64,000 bases of DNA from Mrakia gelida (lineage: Eukaryota > Basidiomycota > Tremellomycetes > Cystofilobasidiales > Mrakiaceae), in NCBI GenBank assembly GCA_024345305.1, contig BRON01000005.1, positions 186,001-250,000 of the forward strand. The letters are read 5' to 3'. The notes under the pieces were generated by a model. That model was not told the DNA's origin, did not search any database, and worked only from the letters and a program-made list of their open reading frames with translations. Within the stretch, counting starts at the first letter, position 1; each line of letters starts with the position of its first letter. This document shows positions 45,802 through 56,220 of this stretch, piece after piece. A program made the position numbers and the translations under genes.

Positions 45802-46430
45802 TCGCTCGGATTCCAGTTTTTTTTTTTTTTTTTTCGTTAGCTCTATCTCGTTCGTCTTTCCCGCCCTCGAGTCCTTTGGATCATGAACGAATCGAAGAAG
45901 GAGAACGAGACGCGAAGCTGACGGTTCAATCGTTTCACCTTCTTTCCCTCTTCTCCTCTTCTCGATCTCGCCACACCCTCAGACGTACAACCAAGCATCA
46001 CGACGTAGCACGCAGCCAAGGACGGATATCGTGAGAGCTGAACGTTTCAGCAGGGGGACGAGGGACGTTCGGGTTTGAGTCGATTCGACACTCTAGTTTT
46101 TGTTCCTTTCGTCTCGAGCAGCGTTCGGTACCTCTTAGCCTAGTACAGCACTCGAATTATCTTTGACTACTTACCTTCATTCATGACTTCGTCCTCTCCT
46201 CATCAGCATCTGCCCCGGACGAGACGCAAAGGTCTGAATCCCGTCGACGCGTCTCGGTTCGTTCCGACTTCTCCTCCTTCCTTCGCTCCTGGAGGCTTTT
46301 CCGTCTCTCCATTCTTTCGGAGAATGCGCTTCCAACCCAGATCTAAATATCGAGATCTATCGAGACTAAACTAGTCCCCGTCCCCTATTCCTACCTCGTC
46401 TCGCACCCTCCCGTCTCGTCGAGGAGAAAT
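45802..46430. other. Convergent 3' region with an 18-base T run
   Basis: About 630 bases between BTB paralog 1 and the end of the tyrosyl-tRNA synthetase gene. A T18 run lies at 45817-45834, just after the BTB stop. No further gene is supported. Confidence 0.4.
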
Positions 46431-48522
46431 CTAAAGCTCCTTGACGTTATCCGAAACAGCGAGAGCCTCCGTCTGAGCGGTGATGGAAGCGGTTGAGTCG
46501 GCGACGGTCTCAGTGGGTGCGGCGGCAGCAGGAGGAGGAGCCTTGGTTCCCTTCACCTTGACGGGCTGGAGAGGAGGAAGATCGAGCGAGAGGAGGGAAA
46601 ACGAGAAACGATGCGTCAGTTGAGAGGTTTCGAAAGGAACAACGAAGGGAAGGGTGGAGGCAAGGAGGAAGAAGGAGAGACGAGACGAACCTTTCCCTTC
46701 TTCTCTGGGGGAGGAGGGACGGGGTACGCGTCCGACTCGGCCTTCTGGAACTCGGGAGAGCTCTCGAACGCTTCTCTTATGGGAGCGAGAAGGGTGTTGA
46801 CGTGCTCGACCTACGAGTGGACGAAGCAGAAAAGGGAGAAGAAGTGTCAGGTCGATTCGGACGCGAAAAAAGCGAGTTCACGCGACGAGCACGACGAGAC
46901 GAAAGAACGACAAAACGAGCACTCACCATCCCCTTCTTCAAATCCCCAGGGTGCAAATCCCTCTCCGCAAAGCTCTTCTCAATCTCCTCGTAAGTCTTGA
47001 AGTGCAAATCCCCACCAAACTTCTCCGGCCTCTCGAAACTAACGACCGTCCCCTCTGGCGCTCCCTCCCTCACGAACAAGCTCTTCGCTCCCAACCTCAG
47101 CCTCAACTCCGCGATCGGCACCACCACAGCCTGGAAGAAGCTCAACACTCCGTTCTCCTCGATGTTGCCCTCCTCGCAGAAGGCGTCCTTGATCTTCTTC
47201 TTGACGTCCGCGGGAGAGTCGAGGAAGTCGAGCTTGGACTTAGGATCGGAGGAGGACATTTTGCCTCCCTTGACGAGACCGGGGACGATGGGGTTCATGA
47301 AGTGAGCTCGCTTGGTGTAGCCGAGCTTGGGGAGGAACTCCTCGGCGTAGATGAAGATTTTCCGTTGGTCGGCTCCACCTGAAGCCAACGCGAAACGAAA
47401 CGAGGGAAGGAGATGTGGTGAGCTCGAGGTCGAACGGAGACGCGACTGCGACGGGTGAGAGGCGAGGATGTGGGAAACTCACCAAACTGGAAGTCGACAT
47501 CGAGGTACTGCTCGTCGAGAGCCTGGAGACCGGGGTAGAGGAGAGAGCTCAAGGGAGCGGTAGCGGACTGCTTGACGACTTCGGCTCCAGCCCTCTTAGC
47601 GTCGTGATCGGTGGCGATGGAACTCAGACGGTAGACGTCCATGGTGTAGTCGGCCTTGAGTTGGTAGTCACTGCGAAACGAAAAGGCAGGGTCAGAAGTT
47701 GAGTGAGCTCGTCGAAGAAGGAAGAGGTCCAGAGGTCAAAAGAAGGGAACGAGGGAGCTCACGATCCAACGACGAATTCGAGCTTATCCGTAGGGACTCC
47801 CATGGACTTGAAGACGGCGAGGAGGAGATGACGGTAGTAGGAGACTCGGTGACCGACGAGGGCGAGGGGAGCCTTCTGGGAGTCGAGGAAGGCGTGAATA
47901 TCTAGAGAAGACATGAGGGGAGGGAAGGAAGGGAAAGTTCAGCTCGAGCCTTTCCTTCCTGTTCTTTTCGCTTCGGGAGAGTCGCTGAACGAACCGGCGA
48001 GGAGGACCTTGACCTGTAGAGCAGAGAGGCAGAAGGGAGGTTGAAGGTCAGCTCAGAGAGTGCTCGCTTCGTGTAGAGCTGAGGGCTGAAGGTAAGGCAA
48101 GATGGGGAGGAGGGAGACGAGCTCACGTTGACTCCAGCTTGAAGGAAATCAGCGATCTTGGTGAGAGGAACAAAGTAGCCGATATGAGCTGAATACACCA
48201 AGTCAAATAAGGTCAGTTCTACCGTTCTGAAGCATCCAGAGCGAGAAAGAAAACACTCACGTCGACCGGTAGGGGCGGTTCCTTCAGACCAAGGGAGGGA
48301 AGGAGAGGGAAAAGGTCAGCTCGCTCGTCCTTCTCTCTCGTTTTTCGCACCTCAACGTCTGCCTTATGGAAGCAGAGTGGGAGATAAGGAGAGCTTACCC
48401 CAGTAGCATTTGACGGTCTCTCCTTTAGCGAGGATAGCTTTGATCTTATCTCCTCCCAGAACCTCTTGAAGGTTTCGAGTCATGAGCTCGTACTTTTCCT
48501 CAGCGCTGAAGGTAGACGCCAT
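46431..48522 (-). CDS. TYS1: Cytosolic tyrosyl-tRNA synthetase
   Basis: ATG at 48522 ([20 protein letters not shown]); a Met 24 bases upstream is also in frame. TAA-type end at 46431-46433. About nine exons. Class I signatures: YWGTAPTGR joined to [19 protein letters not shown] (HIGH equivalent), [48 protein letters not shown] with the tyrosine-binding residues, [37 protein letters not shown] and [13 protein letters not shown] near 47259 (KMSKS equivalent). It charges tRNA-Tyr. Eukaryote/archaea-type features (KMSSS, DxxAFLD) show it is the cytosolic enzyme, not mitochondrial. The C-terminus is a short Pro/Ala/Lys extension ([15 protein letters not shown]) with no EMAPII domain, as in other fungi. 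Confidence 0.95.
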
Positions 48523-49442
48523 GATCTGGTAGAGAGTGAGGAGCAAAGCAGAGCTCAGCCTAGCTGAGAGTGAGGATCTGAGAGTAAAGTACGAGCTCGA
48601 GGACTCACTGATAGAGAAAGGGAGGGGGTGATGGGGTGCAGGGTTGAGGGAAAGGCCGAGCTCGACCTCCTCCCTTCCTTGCGACTTCGAGATCAGCGCA
48701 GCTGCTTGGTTCTCGAGTCATTCGTTCTCGCTCAGTGATGTATCTCTTCGAGAGGGCGGCAAGAAAAAGGAGCCATTAAACGTGCTAGGTAAAGTACGAG
48801 AAATAACGAGGGTGCGAGCGGTGCTAGACTACGTGAGGTGAAAACGAAAGCCTCGACTCTCCCTCCCTCACTCCCAGCCCTCCTCCGTCGACGAAGAAGC
48901 GTCGAGATTGGATCTGCGAGAAGTCGAGACGGCCTGAGTGAGAAATGGCTTGACTGAAGGTGTTCGAAAGGACAGAGATGGGGGAGAGGAGGGAACTCTG
49001 GTCAGCACGACGTGAGTTCAAAGCAGTCGTTCTCGTCGCGCGACGGAACTGAAACTGACCTTGTCAGGAGCCGGAAAGCACAGCGAAGGGGAGCTTGAAT
49101 GGTGGAGATTGGGATGGTGGGAGAACGTGAAGTCGATGTTGAGGCTGAGTTTTGAAGGAGAGGGAAGACGACGACGCGACGAGTTTTGCTTGAGGAGTTG
49201 TGACCGATCTGTAGACAGACGAGGAAGAAAAGTCAGGTCGAGAGCGACGGTTCAGCCCAAGAGATCGGAAGAAAACTGACAGTTGAGATGGTAGGGTGGA
49301 GAAGAGAACGTGAATTGACGAAGACGAGGAGAGACGCGACGGCGGCTGGATAAGAAGAGAGGACGCGAGGAGGTCAGTGTCGGCGTCGACTTCGCTGGTC
49401 GAACCGGAGACGGAAGGACGGAAGATGATGTCAAGCTAGTGA
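48523..49442. other. Gap with intron-like patterns but no called gene
   Basis: About 920 bases. On the minus strand several CTGAC...CAG acceptor patterns and GTGAGT-like donors occur (for example around 48960 and 49215), as if spliced 5' leader or noncoding exons were present, but the sequence between them does not form a convincing protein. It could be the TyrRS 5' UTR with introns or the 3' trailer of BTB paralog 2. Confidence 0.3.
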
Positions 49443-50365
49443 TCAATGCCTGAGTTCGAACTGCGAGAGAAGAAGGAGTGGTCAGCTCGAGGGAGAGCGA
49501 AGCGATTGCGAGGAGGAGAATCGAAGATCACGAAACGAAGACTTACCGAGTGTTCTAACGAGGCTTCGTTCCAGTCGTAGATCGTGCTCGTGATAACCTT
49601 GGTTCTCAGCCTACAGAACTCCGCAATGTCTCTCACATCCAACCTCTTCAGGAACTCCACGTCGATATCCTCGACCCCGAAAACCCTCCACGCAGTCCGC
49701 TCCTTCCCGTTGCTTTCGAAACCGGCCGAGTCGTACTGTGGTGACGGGACGTTGACGTCGTAGTCGAGAATTTGGTCGTATCCCATCCGACGTATAGCTT
49801 GAGTGACGTAGCGAGTTGTTCCAAAGCGAAGATGGATCAACGCGACCGCCAACAGGTCGGGAAGACAGCCGGGCTCGGGGTCCGCGTTAGGGTTGTCGCG
49901 CTCCATGCAGGAATCGCACTCGTCGAAGAGGAGTGGGAAGTAATGTTGAGCGACAGCCTTCCCTACCAAGGGAGCATCGTACTTGTCGCAGAAGCGAAGG
50001 ATTTGGTCGATCGCGCCTGGGGGGATGAAAGGAAGGGGAAGGTCGCTGGCGGAAGGATGGACGAAGGAGAGGAAGCGTTGGAGGACGAGGTGTCTCTCCT
50101 CGAGGGTGATGATAGGCAGTCCGTCGAGCTTCTCCGAAGAGTCGTCCGTCCCTGCCAAGAGAGTATCCTCGAAGACCAGCGACGCGAGGAGGTAGGCCTT
50201 TCGAGACGCGAAGTGATGACCGTCCGAGCTCTCGATGATGACGTCCGATTTAGAGGTCTTCTCGAAGCCGACGACGTAGCGACAGACTCGGGCTTTGGTG
50301 AGGGGAGGAGAGGAGGAGGGAGAGGTGGAGCGTGCTCGTTTGTTGGAGGAGGAGGTGGAAGCCAT
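49443..50365 (-). CDS. BTB/POZ paralog 2
   Basis: ATG at 50365 (MASTSSSNKRARSTSPSSSP). Two exons; the second is a tiny one (FELRH, TGA at 49443-49445). The BTB domain reads VVGFEKTSKSDVIIESSDGH, HFASRKAYLLASLVFEDTLL, LPIITLEERHLVLQRFLSFV, QILRFCDKYDAPLVGKAVAQ; then a region shared by the family, RYVTQAIRRMGYDQIL, TAWRVFGVEDIDVEFLKRLD and VRDIAEFCRLRTKVI. It is the only one of the four neighbours with no frame break. BTB proteins usually dimerise and recruit partners; no second known domain is present, so no function is inferred. Confidence 0.75.
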
Positions 50366-51054
50366 CGTCAAGGGAGGGAGGGAGGAAGGGGGAAGGGAAG
50401 GAGTTCGATGTTGAGCTTGAGCTTTCGAGCTTTTGACGACCCTAGAACGGAAGGGAAGTCCAACAAGACGGGTCAGCCATGAGCTCAAGTTAATCCGGAT
50501 GGACTCCTCCCATGTATAGCGTCTACGCACTTGGTCTCGTCGAACTTGAGAAGGAAGGAGGGAGGCGGTTTGAGGAGAGGAAGGTGAGCTCGACCTCGCG
50601 TTCGTTTCGAACCTGACTTTCGCCGCAGCTCGTTTTTGGACGCGTTTCGCTGGCTTCATCTTCTCGCAGCGACGAGGGAGACGACGAGACAGAGAGCGAT
50701 AAGATCGTGTGTAAGCGATAAAAGGACATAGATGCGAAGTCAAGCTGGCGAGTCCAAAACAAGACACGAACACAAAGGCAAAGCGAATCGCGACCCTTGC
50801 CTTCCCTCCTCCTTCCTATCTGTGAGAGGACGTGAACGGAACGTCAGCGCGAGATCGTAGATGTCAGACGATAGCAGGGTTAAGAGCTCACCATTAGCGA
50901 AGAAAGTGAGAGACAACCAGCCTGCGAAAGACGAAGACGATGGACGACGCGACGTTGAGCTGGAGGGCAGGCGAGAAGAGAAGGCAGCGTCAGATACAAC
51001 TCTGAGAAGGACCTAGATCGCAGGGAGCTTCTTCGTACAAAGAACATCCCCAGA
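50366..51054. other. Intergenic region between BTB paralogs 2 and 3
   Basis: About 690 bases. It contains the first copy of a short upstream repeat (50564-50646). A long minus-strand open frame runs into the BTB paralog 2 start but has no protein features. Confidence 0.35.
50564..50646 (-). repeat. Upstream repeat of BTB paralogs, copy 1
   Basis: About 83 bases, starting at GGCGGTTTGAGGA and including ACTTTCGCCGCAGCTCGTTT, resemble 52326-52410 at roughly 80-85% by eye. Both copies lie a few hundred bases upstream of a BTB start (paralogs 2 and 3), so they probably mark the duplicated promoter or 5' leader. Confidence 0.6.
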
Positions 51055-51938
51055 TCAAGCCTCGCCGTGGATCTGTGAGGAAGACAAGGGTAGATCAGCA
51101 ACAGTTTGTGAGAACAAGCGCGTTCGAGCGAACGAACGAACCTTGAAATCAGCAGCCGCCTGCTTCCAGTCGTACGAACTCTCCGTGAGCACTCTATTCC
51201 TGACCCTGTCGAGTTCCACTACATCCTGGATCGCCATCCGCGTCAACAGATGCAGCGAGATATCCTGCACCGACCCAAACCTCCACCCTTCCGTTCCCTC
51301 CGCGTCCCCTCCTTGGTGAGGAGATGCACCTTGCCGTCGGCGGCAGGACCTCCCTGTGCTTGAAGAGGATAGCATCCGATCCTTCTTATCGCTTCCTCGA
51401 CGAACCGACGGGTGTCGAATCGAATGTAGATGAGCGCGAGGGGAAGGACGTCGGGAAGGTCGTCGACGATCAGAGGGCTGTCATCAGGGTCGTAAAGATC
51501 GAAGAGGAAAGGGAAGTAGTGGTTTGAAGCTGCTCGTCCGATGAGAGGGGATTCCATTTTGTCGCAGAGTTTGAGGAGGTTGTCGAGGGAAGCGATGGTG
51601 CTGAGAGGGAGGGGTTTGACGACGGGGGTATGGATGAAGGAGAGGAAGCGTTGGAGTTCCTCGTGTCCTTCCTCGAGTTTGAGTACTGGTAGATCATCGA
51701 GCTTCTCTGCTGAGTCGTCCGTTCCAACGAGAAGGGTGTCCTCGAAGATCGTCGACGACGCTGCCAGCTGCATCTTCCTGACGGCGAAGTGTCTTCCATC
51801 TCCGGTTTCGAGAAGAAGATCGGACACGGCCGTCTTCTCGAAGCCATCGACGTAGTGGGTGGTGCGAGGTTTGGGGTTGGAAGGTTGAGAGGAGGTAGAG
51901 GAGGAGCGAGTTCGTTTGGTGGAAGCGGCGGGAGGCAT
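51055..51938 (-). CDS. BTB/POZ paralog 3 with one frame break
   Basis: ATG at 51938 (MPPAASTKRTRSSSTSSQPS). The BTB domain reads VDGFEKTAVSDLLLETGDGR, QLAASSTIFEDTLLVGTDDS, LPVLKLEEGHEELQRFLSFI, NLLKLCDKMESPLIGRAASN. The frame continues to KVHLLTKEGTRR and then must shift by one base near 51300-51325 to reach GWRFGSVQDISLHLLTRMA, VVELDRVRNRVLTESSYDW and the mini-exon IHGEA with TGA at 51055-51057. The shift sits in a short G/C homopolymer. It may be a sequencing indel or a true lesion; the rest of the gene is well conserved. Confidence 0.6.
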
Positions 51939-52949
51939 GGCGAAGGGGAGAGGACTGGAGGAAGGAAGGGAGGTTGAGGTCGAGGTTTTGGGCGTTGAAA
52001 ATGCTGATCAAAACGCGCAGAGGCGAGATGAATTGAGGTCAGCTTGGGCATGGGGTCACGTATCGACTGACTGAAGTCACCGGTGAACATACACAGGGAT
52101 TCTTCGAAGAAACAAGGGAGGAAAGCCGACGTGCGAGCCCGAGGAGGGAGGGAAGGGAAGGAGATTGAACTTGAGCTTCCGGTCGAGGGAGCCTTTTTGC
52201 ACGAGCAAAGAGAACAGAGCAAAAGTCTAGTAAGTCCGAGTGTTTGGACCTTATTTTCGGCCTACGAAGCATCAGCGCACTCACCTGGCTGAAGGAGAAG
52301 AGAAGAAGAGCTGGCGAGGGAAGCAGGCGGTTTGAGGAAGGAAAGGTGAGCTTGACCTCTCCTTCCTTTTCGACCTTGACTTTCGCCGCAGCTCGTTTCT
52401 GGACGCGTTTTTAGTCTTGTTCTCACATCCGGAGGGTGAGAGGAGAGAGTCCGAGTAGAGCGACGAGACAAGAGAAATTTCAACTGCGAATCAACAGCAA
52501 GAGTCGAGTCGGTAGAGCATACTAGGTAACGCGTCGCAAAGCGAGGTATCGAACAGAGCCTCTCCCACTTGTCCCTTCCTCCCTCTCTCCTTCCAGCTCC
52601 GATTGTGAGACATCGTTGTTGACGAGGTAATCTGTAAGCGAAGCGAAGGAAAGAAAGGAGCAGAGGAGGAAGGAAAGGGCGCGTCAAAGTCAGCTCGCGT
52701 CGAGACGAGGGAGAGCAGAGAAGAGAAGAGAAGCGAGGTAGACTTACTGCATGGGACGTGAGGTGATCGATAGGGGTGAGAATATCGTGCGAAGATGTTG
52801 GCGAGGTTGAAGAGCTGAGTGAGAGAGCGAGAGGGGCAGGGAGCAAGGTCAGTGAGTGGGTTTCGATCGAACATCGAAGGCGAGGGGCGAGAGTGAACGA
52901 ACGAGTGACGAGAACGGCCGATGATGATGACGCCGAGGGGTTCGAGAGT
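51939..52949. other. Intergenic region between BTB paralogs 3 and 4
   Basis: About 1 kb. It holds the second copy of the upstream repeat (52326-52410) and intron-like CTGAC...CAG patterns on the minus strand, perhaps a spliced 5' leader. No protein is supported. Confidence 0.35.
52326..52410 (-). repeat. Upstream repeat of BTB paralogs, copy 2
   Basis: Counterpart of 50564-50646, sharing GGCGGTTTGAGGA at one end and GACTTTCGCCGCAGCTCGTT near the other. It is about 390 bases upstream of the BTB paralog 3 start. Confidence 0.6.
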
Positions 52950-53849
52950 TTAAGGGTAGCCGTGGATCTAGACACGAAGGAGGGGGAGGAGATCAGTCAG
53001 CGAGTGGAAGACGGACGAGGGAGGAAGACGCGTCGAGACTCACCTTGAAATCGTTCGCCGCATCCGCCCAGCTGTAAGTCGACTCCGAGAGTACCCTGTC
53101 CCTTAACCTCGAGAACTCCATCACATCCCTGAGATCCATCCTCTCGAGGAGAGCGAGATCCAGATCCTGGATGTTGTAAGGCCGCCAACCCTTCGCTCCC
53201 ATCACGTCCTCCTCCTTCTCCCCACTCGCATCATGCCATGGGGGGGGGGCCGATCTACCTTCGGGTCAACCACTCCAAGCATTCCCAGCGACTTCAGACA
53301 GTCCTCCACGACGGTCCTTGTTTCGTACCTCGACCAAATGAGAGCGAGAGCGAAGAGGTCCATCTTGTTCACGTCGCCGTCGCCTTCGCCGTCGACGTTT
53401 CGGAAGAGGGAGGGGAAGTAGCGATTTGAAGCGGCTCTTCCGATGAGGGGGGAGTCCATCTTGTCGCAGAGTTTGAGGAGGGAGTCCAAGGTCTCGAGGC
53501 TTCCGATGGGACTGGGCTTGACGACGGGGACGTGTAGGAAGGAGAGGTAGCGTCGGAGGAGGTAAGAAAGCTCTTCGAGGTTGATGACGGGGAGACCATC
53601 GATCCTGTCCGTAGATTCGTCCGTTCCTACGAGAAGGGCGTCCTCGAAGACGGAGGAATTGGCTTGAAGATAGATCTTGGAGGTCGCGTAGTGCCAGCCG
53701 TCTGAACTGGAGAGGATGATGTCCGAACGAGCCGTCTTCTCGAACCCTGGATGGTAATTGGACGTTCGAGGTTTGGATTTGGGAGGCTGGGAGGAGCTGG
53801 AAGAGGGAGAGGTGGCTCGATTGCGCTTGTTGGAGGCAGCGGGAGGCAT
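52950..53849 (-). CDS. BTB/POZ paralog 4 with frame break at a G10 run
   Basis: ATG at 53849 (MPPAASNKRNRATSPSSSSS). The BTB domain reads HPGFEKTARSDIILSSSDGW, HYATSKIYLQANSSVFEDAL, LPVINLEELSYLLRRYLSFL, SLLKLCDKMDSPLIGRAASN. The frame runs to VVDPKVDRPP, hits ten consecutive G (C on the coding strand) at 53240-53249 and would terminate soon after. A one-base shift there restores the family end: GAKGWRPYNIQDLDLALLER, VMEFSRLRDRVLSESTYSWA and the mini-exon IHGYP with TAA at 52950-52952. Closest by eye to paralogs 1 and 3 in its leader sequence. Confidence 0.6.
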
Positions 53850-54156
53850 GGTGAAGGAGCGGTGGGAGGGGGGAGGGAGGAGGGGAGGGAAGGAAGGTCG
53901 ACGTCGAATGGCGTCTGGAGGAGTTGAGATGGAGAGAAGTACGCGTGTCAGCTCAGCGTTGGACTATGAGACCCCTAGAGAGGGCGAAAGGCTGACTTTT
54001 GATGTTTCCTAGGATAGAGGGAAGGGTTCAGAGTCGTCGTTTGCGGAAGGAAGGAAACGTCGAGCTCGAACCTCGTTTCGATCCTCCTCCGGTGCTTCTT
54101 GCTTCCGTCCTTCACGACCGAATCCACCTCTTTTTCTCCTCTTATCTTCTTCTCCG
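53850..54156. promoter_or_regulatory. Divergent promoter BTB paralog 4 / SAP gene
   Basis: About 307 bases between the two start codons. The right end is T/C-rich immediately before the SAP gene ATG. No specific element is recognised. Confidence 0.35.
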
Positions 54157-56220
54157 ATGGACGAATCTAGTCTCAACAAGCTCAAGATTCCCGAACTCAA
54201 AGCGAAATGCAAAGAGGTAAGCGTCCATCTCTTCGCTCGCATCTCTTCCAAGTCGAAGCTCACCCTCCTCTCCTTCCTTCCTCTCGTGCTTCTTTCCCAG
54301 CTCGGGATCCCAGGAATCTCGAAACTCAACAAACCAGCTATCATCGCAAAGATCCTAGACAAGCTCGGTCTCCCAGCCTCAGCAGCATCCAACCCTCCTC
54401 TGCCAGCTCCTTCATCTGCCTCTTCCTCTTCCTCAGCTCAGGCCGGACCTCCCTCCTCCTCCCCTTCTCTCGACCTTCCTCCTCTGGACCCTTCAGACGA
54501 CGCTACTCCCTTCACCTCCCCCTTCTATCAAGAACCATGCAAACTCATCGAAACAGCTTCCAGAAGATCTTCGGATGACCCCTTGGACTTCATCGACGAA
54601 CCCTCCTCCTCCTCCGTTCAAAGTCAAGCTCAAGCCTCCTCCTCCGATCCCTCCTCGTCGTCGCAACCTCCTCCCAAGAAACCCAGGAAGGTCAGGAAGC
54701 CATCCCTCGATCCTCCGGAGTCCTCGTCGAACGTCGAAGCTGGAACAACAGAGGGAGAGCCTGTCGAGAAGGTCAAGAAGAAGAAGAAGAAGCGACCTGT
54801 CGAGGAGATCGAGGACGAAGGAGCAGGAGCAGGAGAGGGAGAGGAGCAGCAGCCGAAGAAGAAGAAGGTCAAGACGAAGAAGAAGGATGTCGAACAGGAT
54901 GTAGAGAGCTTGACTGCCGGATTCGAACAAGGGGGCTCGAAGGGAAGGGAAGGTGAGGAGGAAAGCGTCGCTCCTCCCGCCTCGTCGTCGTCGCTCAGTC
55001 GCTCTCCTCCTCCAGCCATCGATCAGGTTTCCATCTCGAGCGAATCTGCCCCTCAGGAACCATCCAAACCTTCCTCAACCGAGTCGCCTGCGCCGAAGAA
55101 GAAGAAGACGAAGAAGACGAAGGTTGCAGAGCAACAACTCTCGACGAACGACGCGTCGACCTCAGGACCTCTCCCTTCACCCTCCTCGGCTTCGAAGGGC
55201 CCTCCTTCTCCCTCGAACACCAACGAACTAGCTTCTCTCTATTCTTCTTCTGCACTCTCGGCCTCCTCTCTCGCACCCACACCCAAACCCAAATCGAAAC
55301 GACCAGCTCCTCCTCCCTCCTCCGCTTCGAACGACGACGACGATGCAGCAGCTCCTTCTCCTCTTCCTCCACCCAAGAAGAAGGCCAAACCTACCGCCAA
55401 ACCATCTCCCGCTCCTTCGACGATCAAACCACCCGTCTTCAAAGTCCCTCTCCTCCCAGCATCGGCGCATACCCCTGCCTCCTTCTCCTCTCCGTCCTCG
55501 ACCGGCGCGTCTTCTTCCTCTTCTTCATCCTCGATCCCTGCTCACACCCCGGCCTTGACCCCTTCACCAACACCTTCCCTCCCAAAATCATCTCCTTCTC
55601 CGCGACAAGCTCTTCCCTCAGCAGCAGCACTTCCTCCCTCCGGCAAACGATCCAAGAAATTCGTCTCTCCCCTCCTCCATCCCACCTCCTCCTCCGCCTC
55701 TTCCTCCGCCTCAGCAGCATCGATCTCAAAGCCCCTCCCGAATCCCTCCTCCTCAGCACTCAAACTCCAACCCAAACCCAAACCGAAAACCACGACCGGA
55801 TCCTCCCGCTCCAGCATCCAAACCTCCTCCTCCTCCTGGCTCCAACGCGTCTACCGAACCCTTCGCCTCACCCACCCTTCCTCTAACGACGCGTTCGATT
55901 CCATCGCTCCGCACCTCTACCCTCCCTCATCGGCTCAAACACACCCGAACCAGAACCCGAACGCAACCTCAACCTCACACGAACAAACCAAACGCTTCGC
56001 CGTCGCGTTTCGATTAGTTCTCGCTCGCTTCGGGAGGGAGGTGATGGGGCTGGGAACGACCTTGATGGGTGATGATGGAGGGGAAGGGGGTGGAGGGGTG
56101 GGAGGGAAGGTGGGTGGGGGAGGGTTGTTGGGGTGGAGAGAGTTGGGGGTGGGAGTGGGAGAGGGGAGGTTTGGAGAGTTGTGGTTGAAGGGTTCGATGA
56201 GGTCGAGGAGAAGGCTGTGA
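54157..56220 (+). CDS. SAP-domain protein with long disordered region
   Basis: ATG at 54157. The first two exons form a SAP motif: MDESSLNKLKIPELKAKCKE joined across an 86-base intron to LGIPGISKLNKPAIIAKILD. SAP is a short helix-extended loop-helix that binds AT-rich or scaffold DNA in chromatin and RNA-processing proteins. The rest is one long exon, Ser/Pro-rich with blocks of KKKKKKR, KKKKVKTKKK and KKKKTKKTK, then a more ordered end, WLQRVYRTLRLTHPSSNDAF and KRFAVAFRLVLARFGREVMG. The simple frame ends at 56220 after a Gly-rich stretch. A different frame from about 56133 continues in phase through four more exons to 57387, so the true C-terminus may lie there with a one-base break in the G-rich segment. 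Confidence 0.7.
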   Translation: MDESSLNKLKIPELKAKCKEVSVHLFARISSKSKLTLLSFLPLVLLSQLGIPGISKLNKPAIIAKILDKLGLPASAASNPPLPAPSSASSSSSAQAGPPSSSPSLDLPPLDPSDDATPFTSPFYQEPCKLIETASRRSSDDPLDFIDEPSSSSVQSQAQASSSDPSSSSQPPPKKPRKVRKPSLDPPESSSNVEAGTTEGEPVEKVKKKKKKRPVEEIEDEGAGAGEGEEQQPKKKKVKTKKKDVEQDVESLTAGFEQGGSKGREGEEESVAPPASSSSLSRSPPPAIDQVSISSESAPQEPSKPSSTESPAPKKKKTKKTKVAEQQLSTNDASTSGPLPSPSSASKGPPSPSNTNELASLYSSSALSASSLAPTPKPKSKRPAPPPSSASNDDDDAAAPSPLPPPKKKAKPTAKPSPAPSTIKPPVFKVPLLPASAHTPASFSSPSSTGASSSSSSSSIPAHTPALTPSPTPSLPKSSPSPRQALPSAAALPPSGKRSKKFVSPLLHPTSSSASSSASAASISKPLPNPSSSALKLQPKPKPKTTTGSSRSSIQTSSSSWLQRVYRTLRLTHPSSNDAFDSIAPHLYPPSSAQTHPNQNPNATSTSHEQTKRFAVAFRLVLARFGREVMGLGTTLMGDDGGEGGGGVGGKVGGGGLLGWRELGVGVGEGRFGELWLKGSMRSRRRL

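Noticed and set aside
50366..50773. N-terminal extension of BTB paralog 2 from the ATG near 50773
   Set aside because: The frame is open but the extra residues have no counterpart in the paralogs, whose leaders begin with the MPP/MAS Ser-rich segment. The region also contains the noncoding upstream repeat.
52262..52975. Minus-strand ORF of 237 codons upstream of BTB paralog 3
   Set aside because: It has no Met-proximal domain and overlaps the end of BTB paralog 4 and the upstream repeat. Intron-like signals interrupt it. Likely chance openness in GC-rich DNA.
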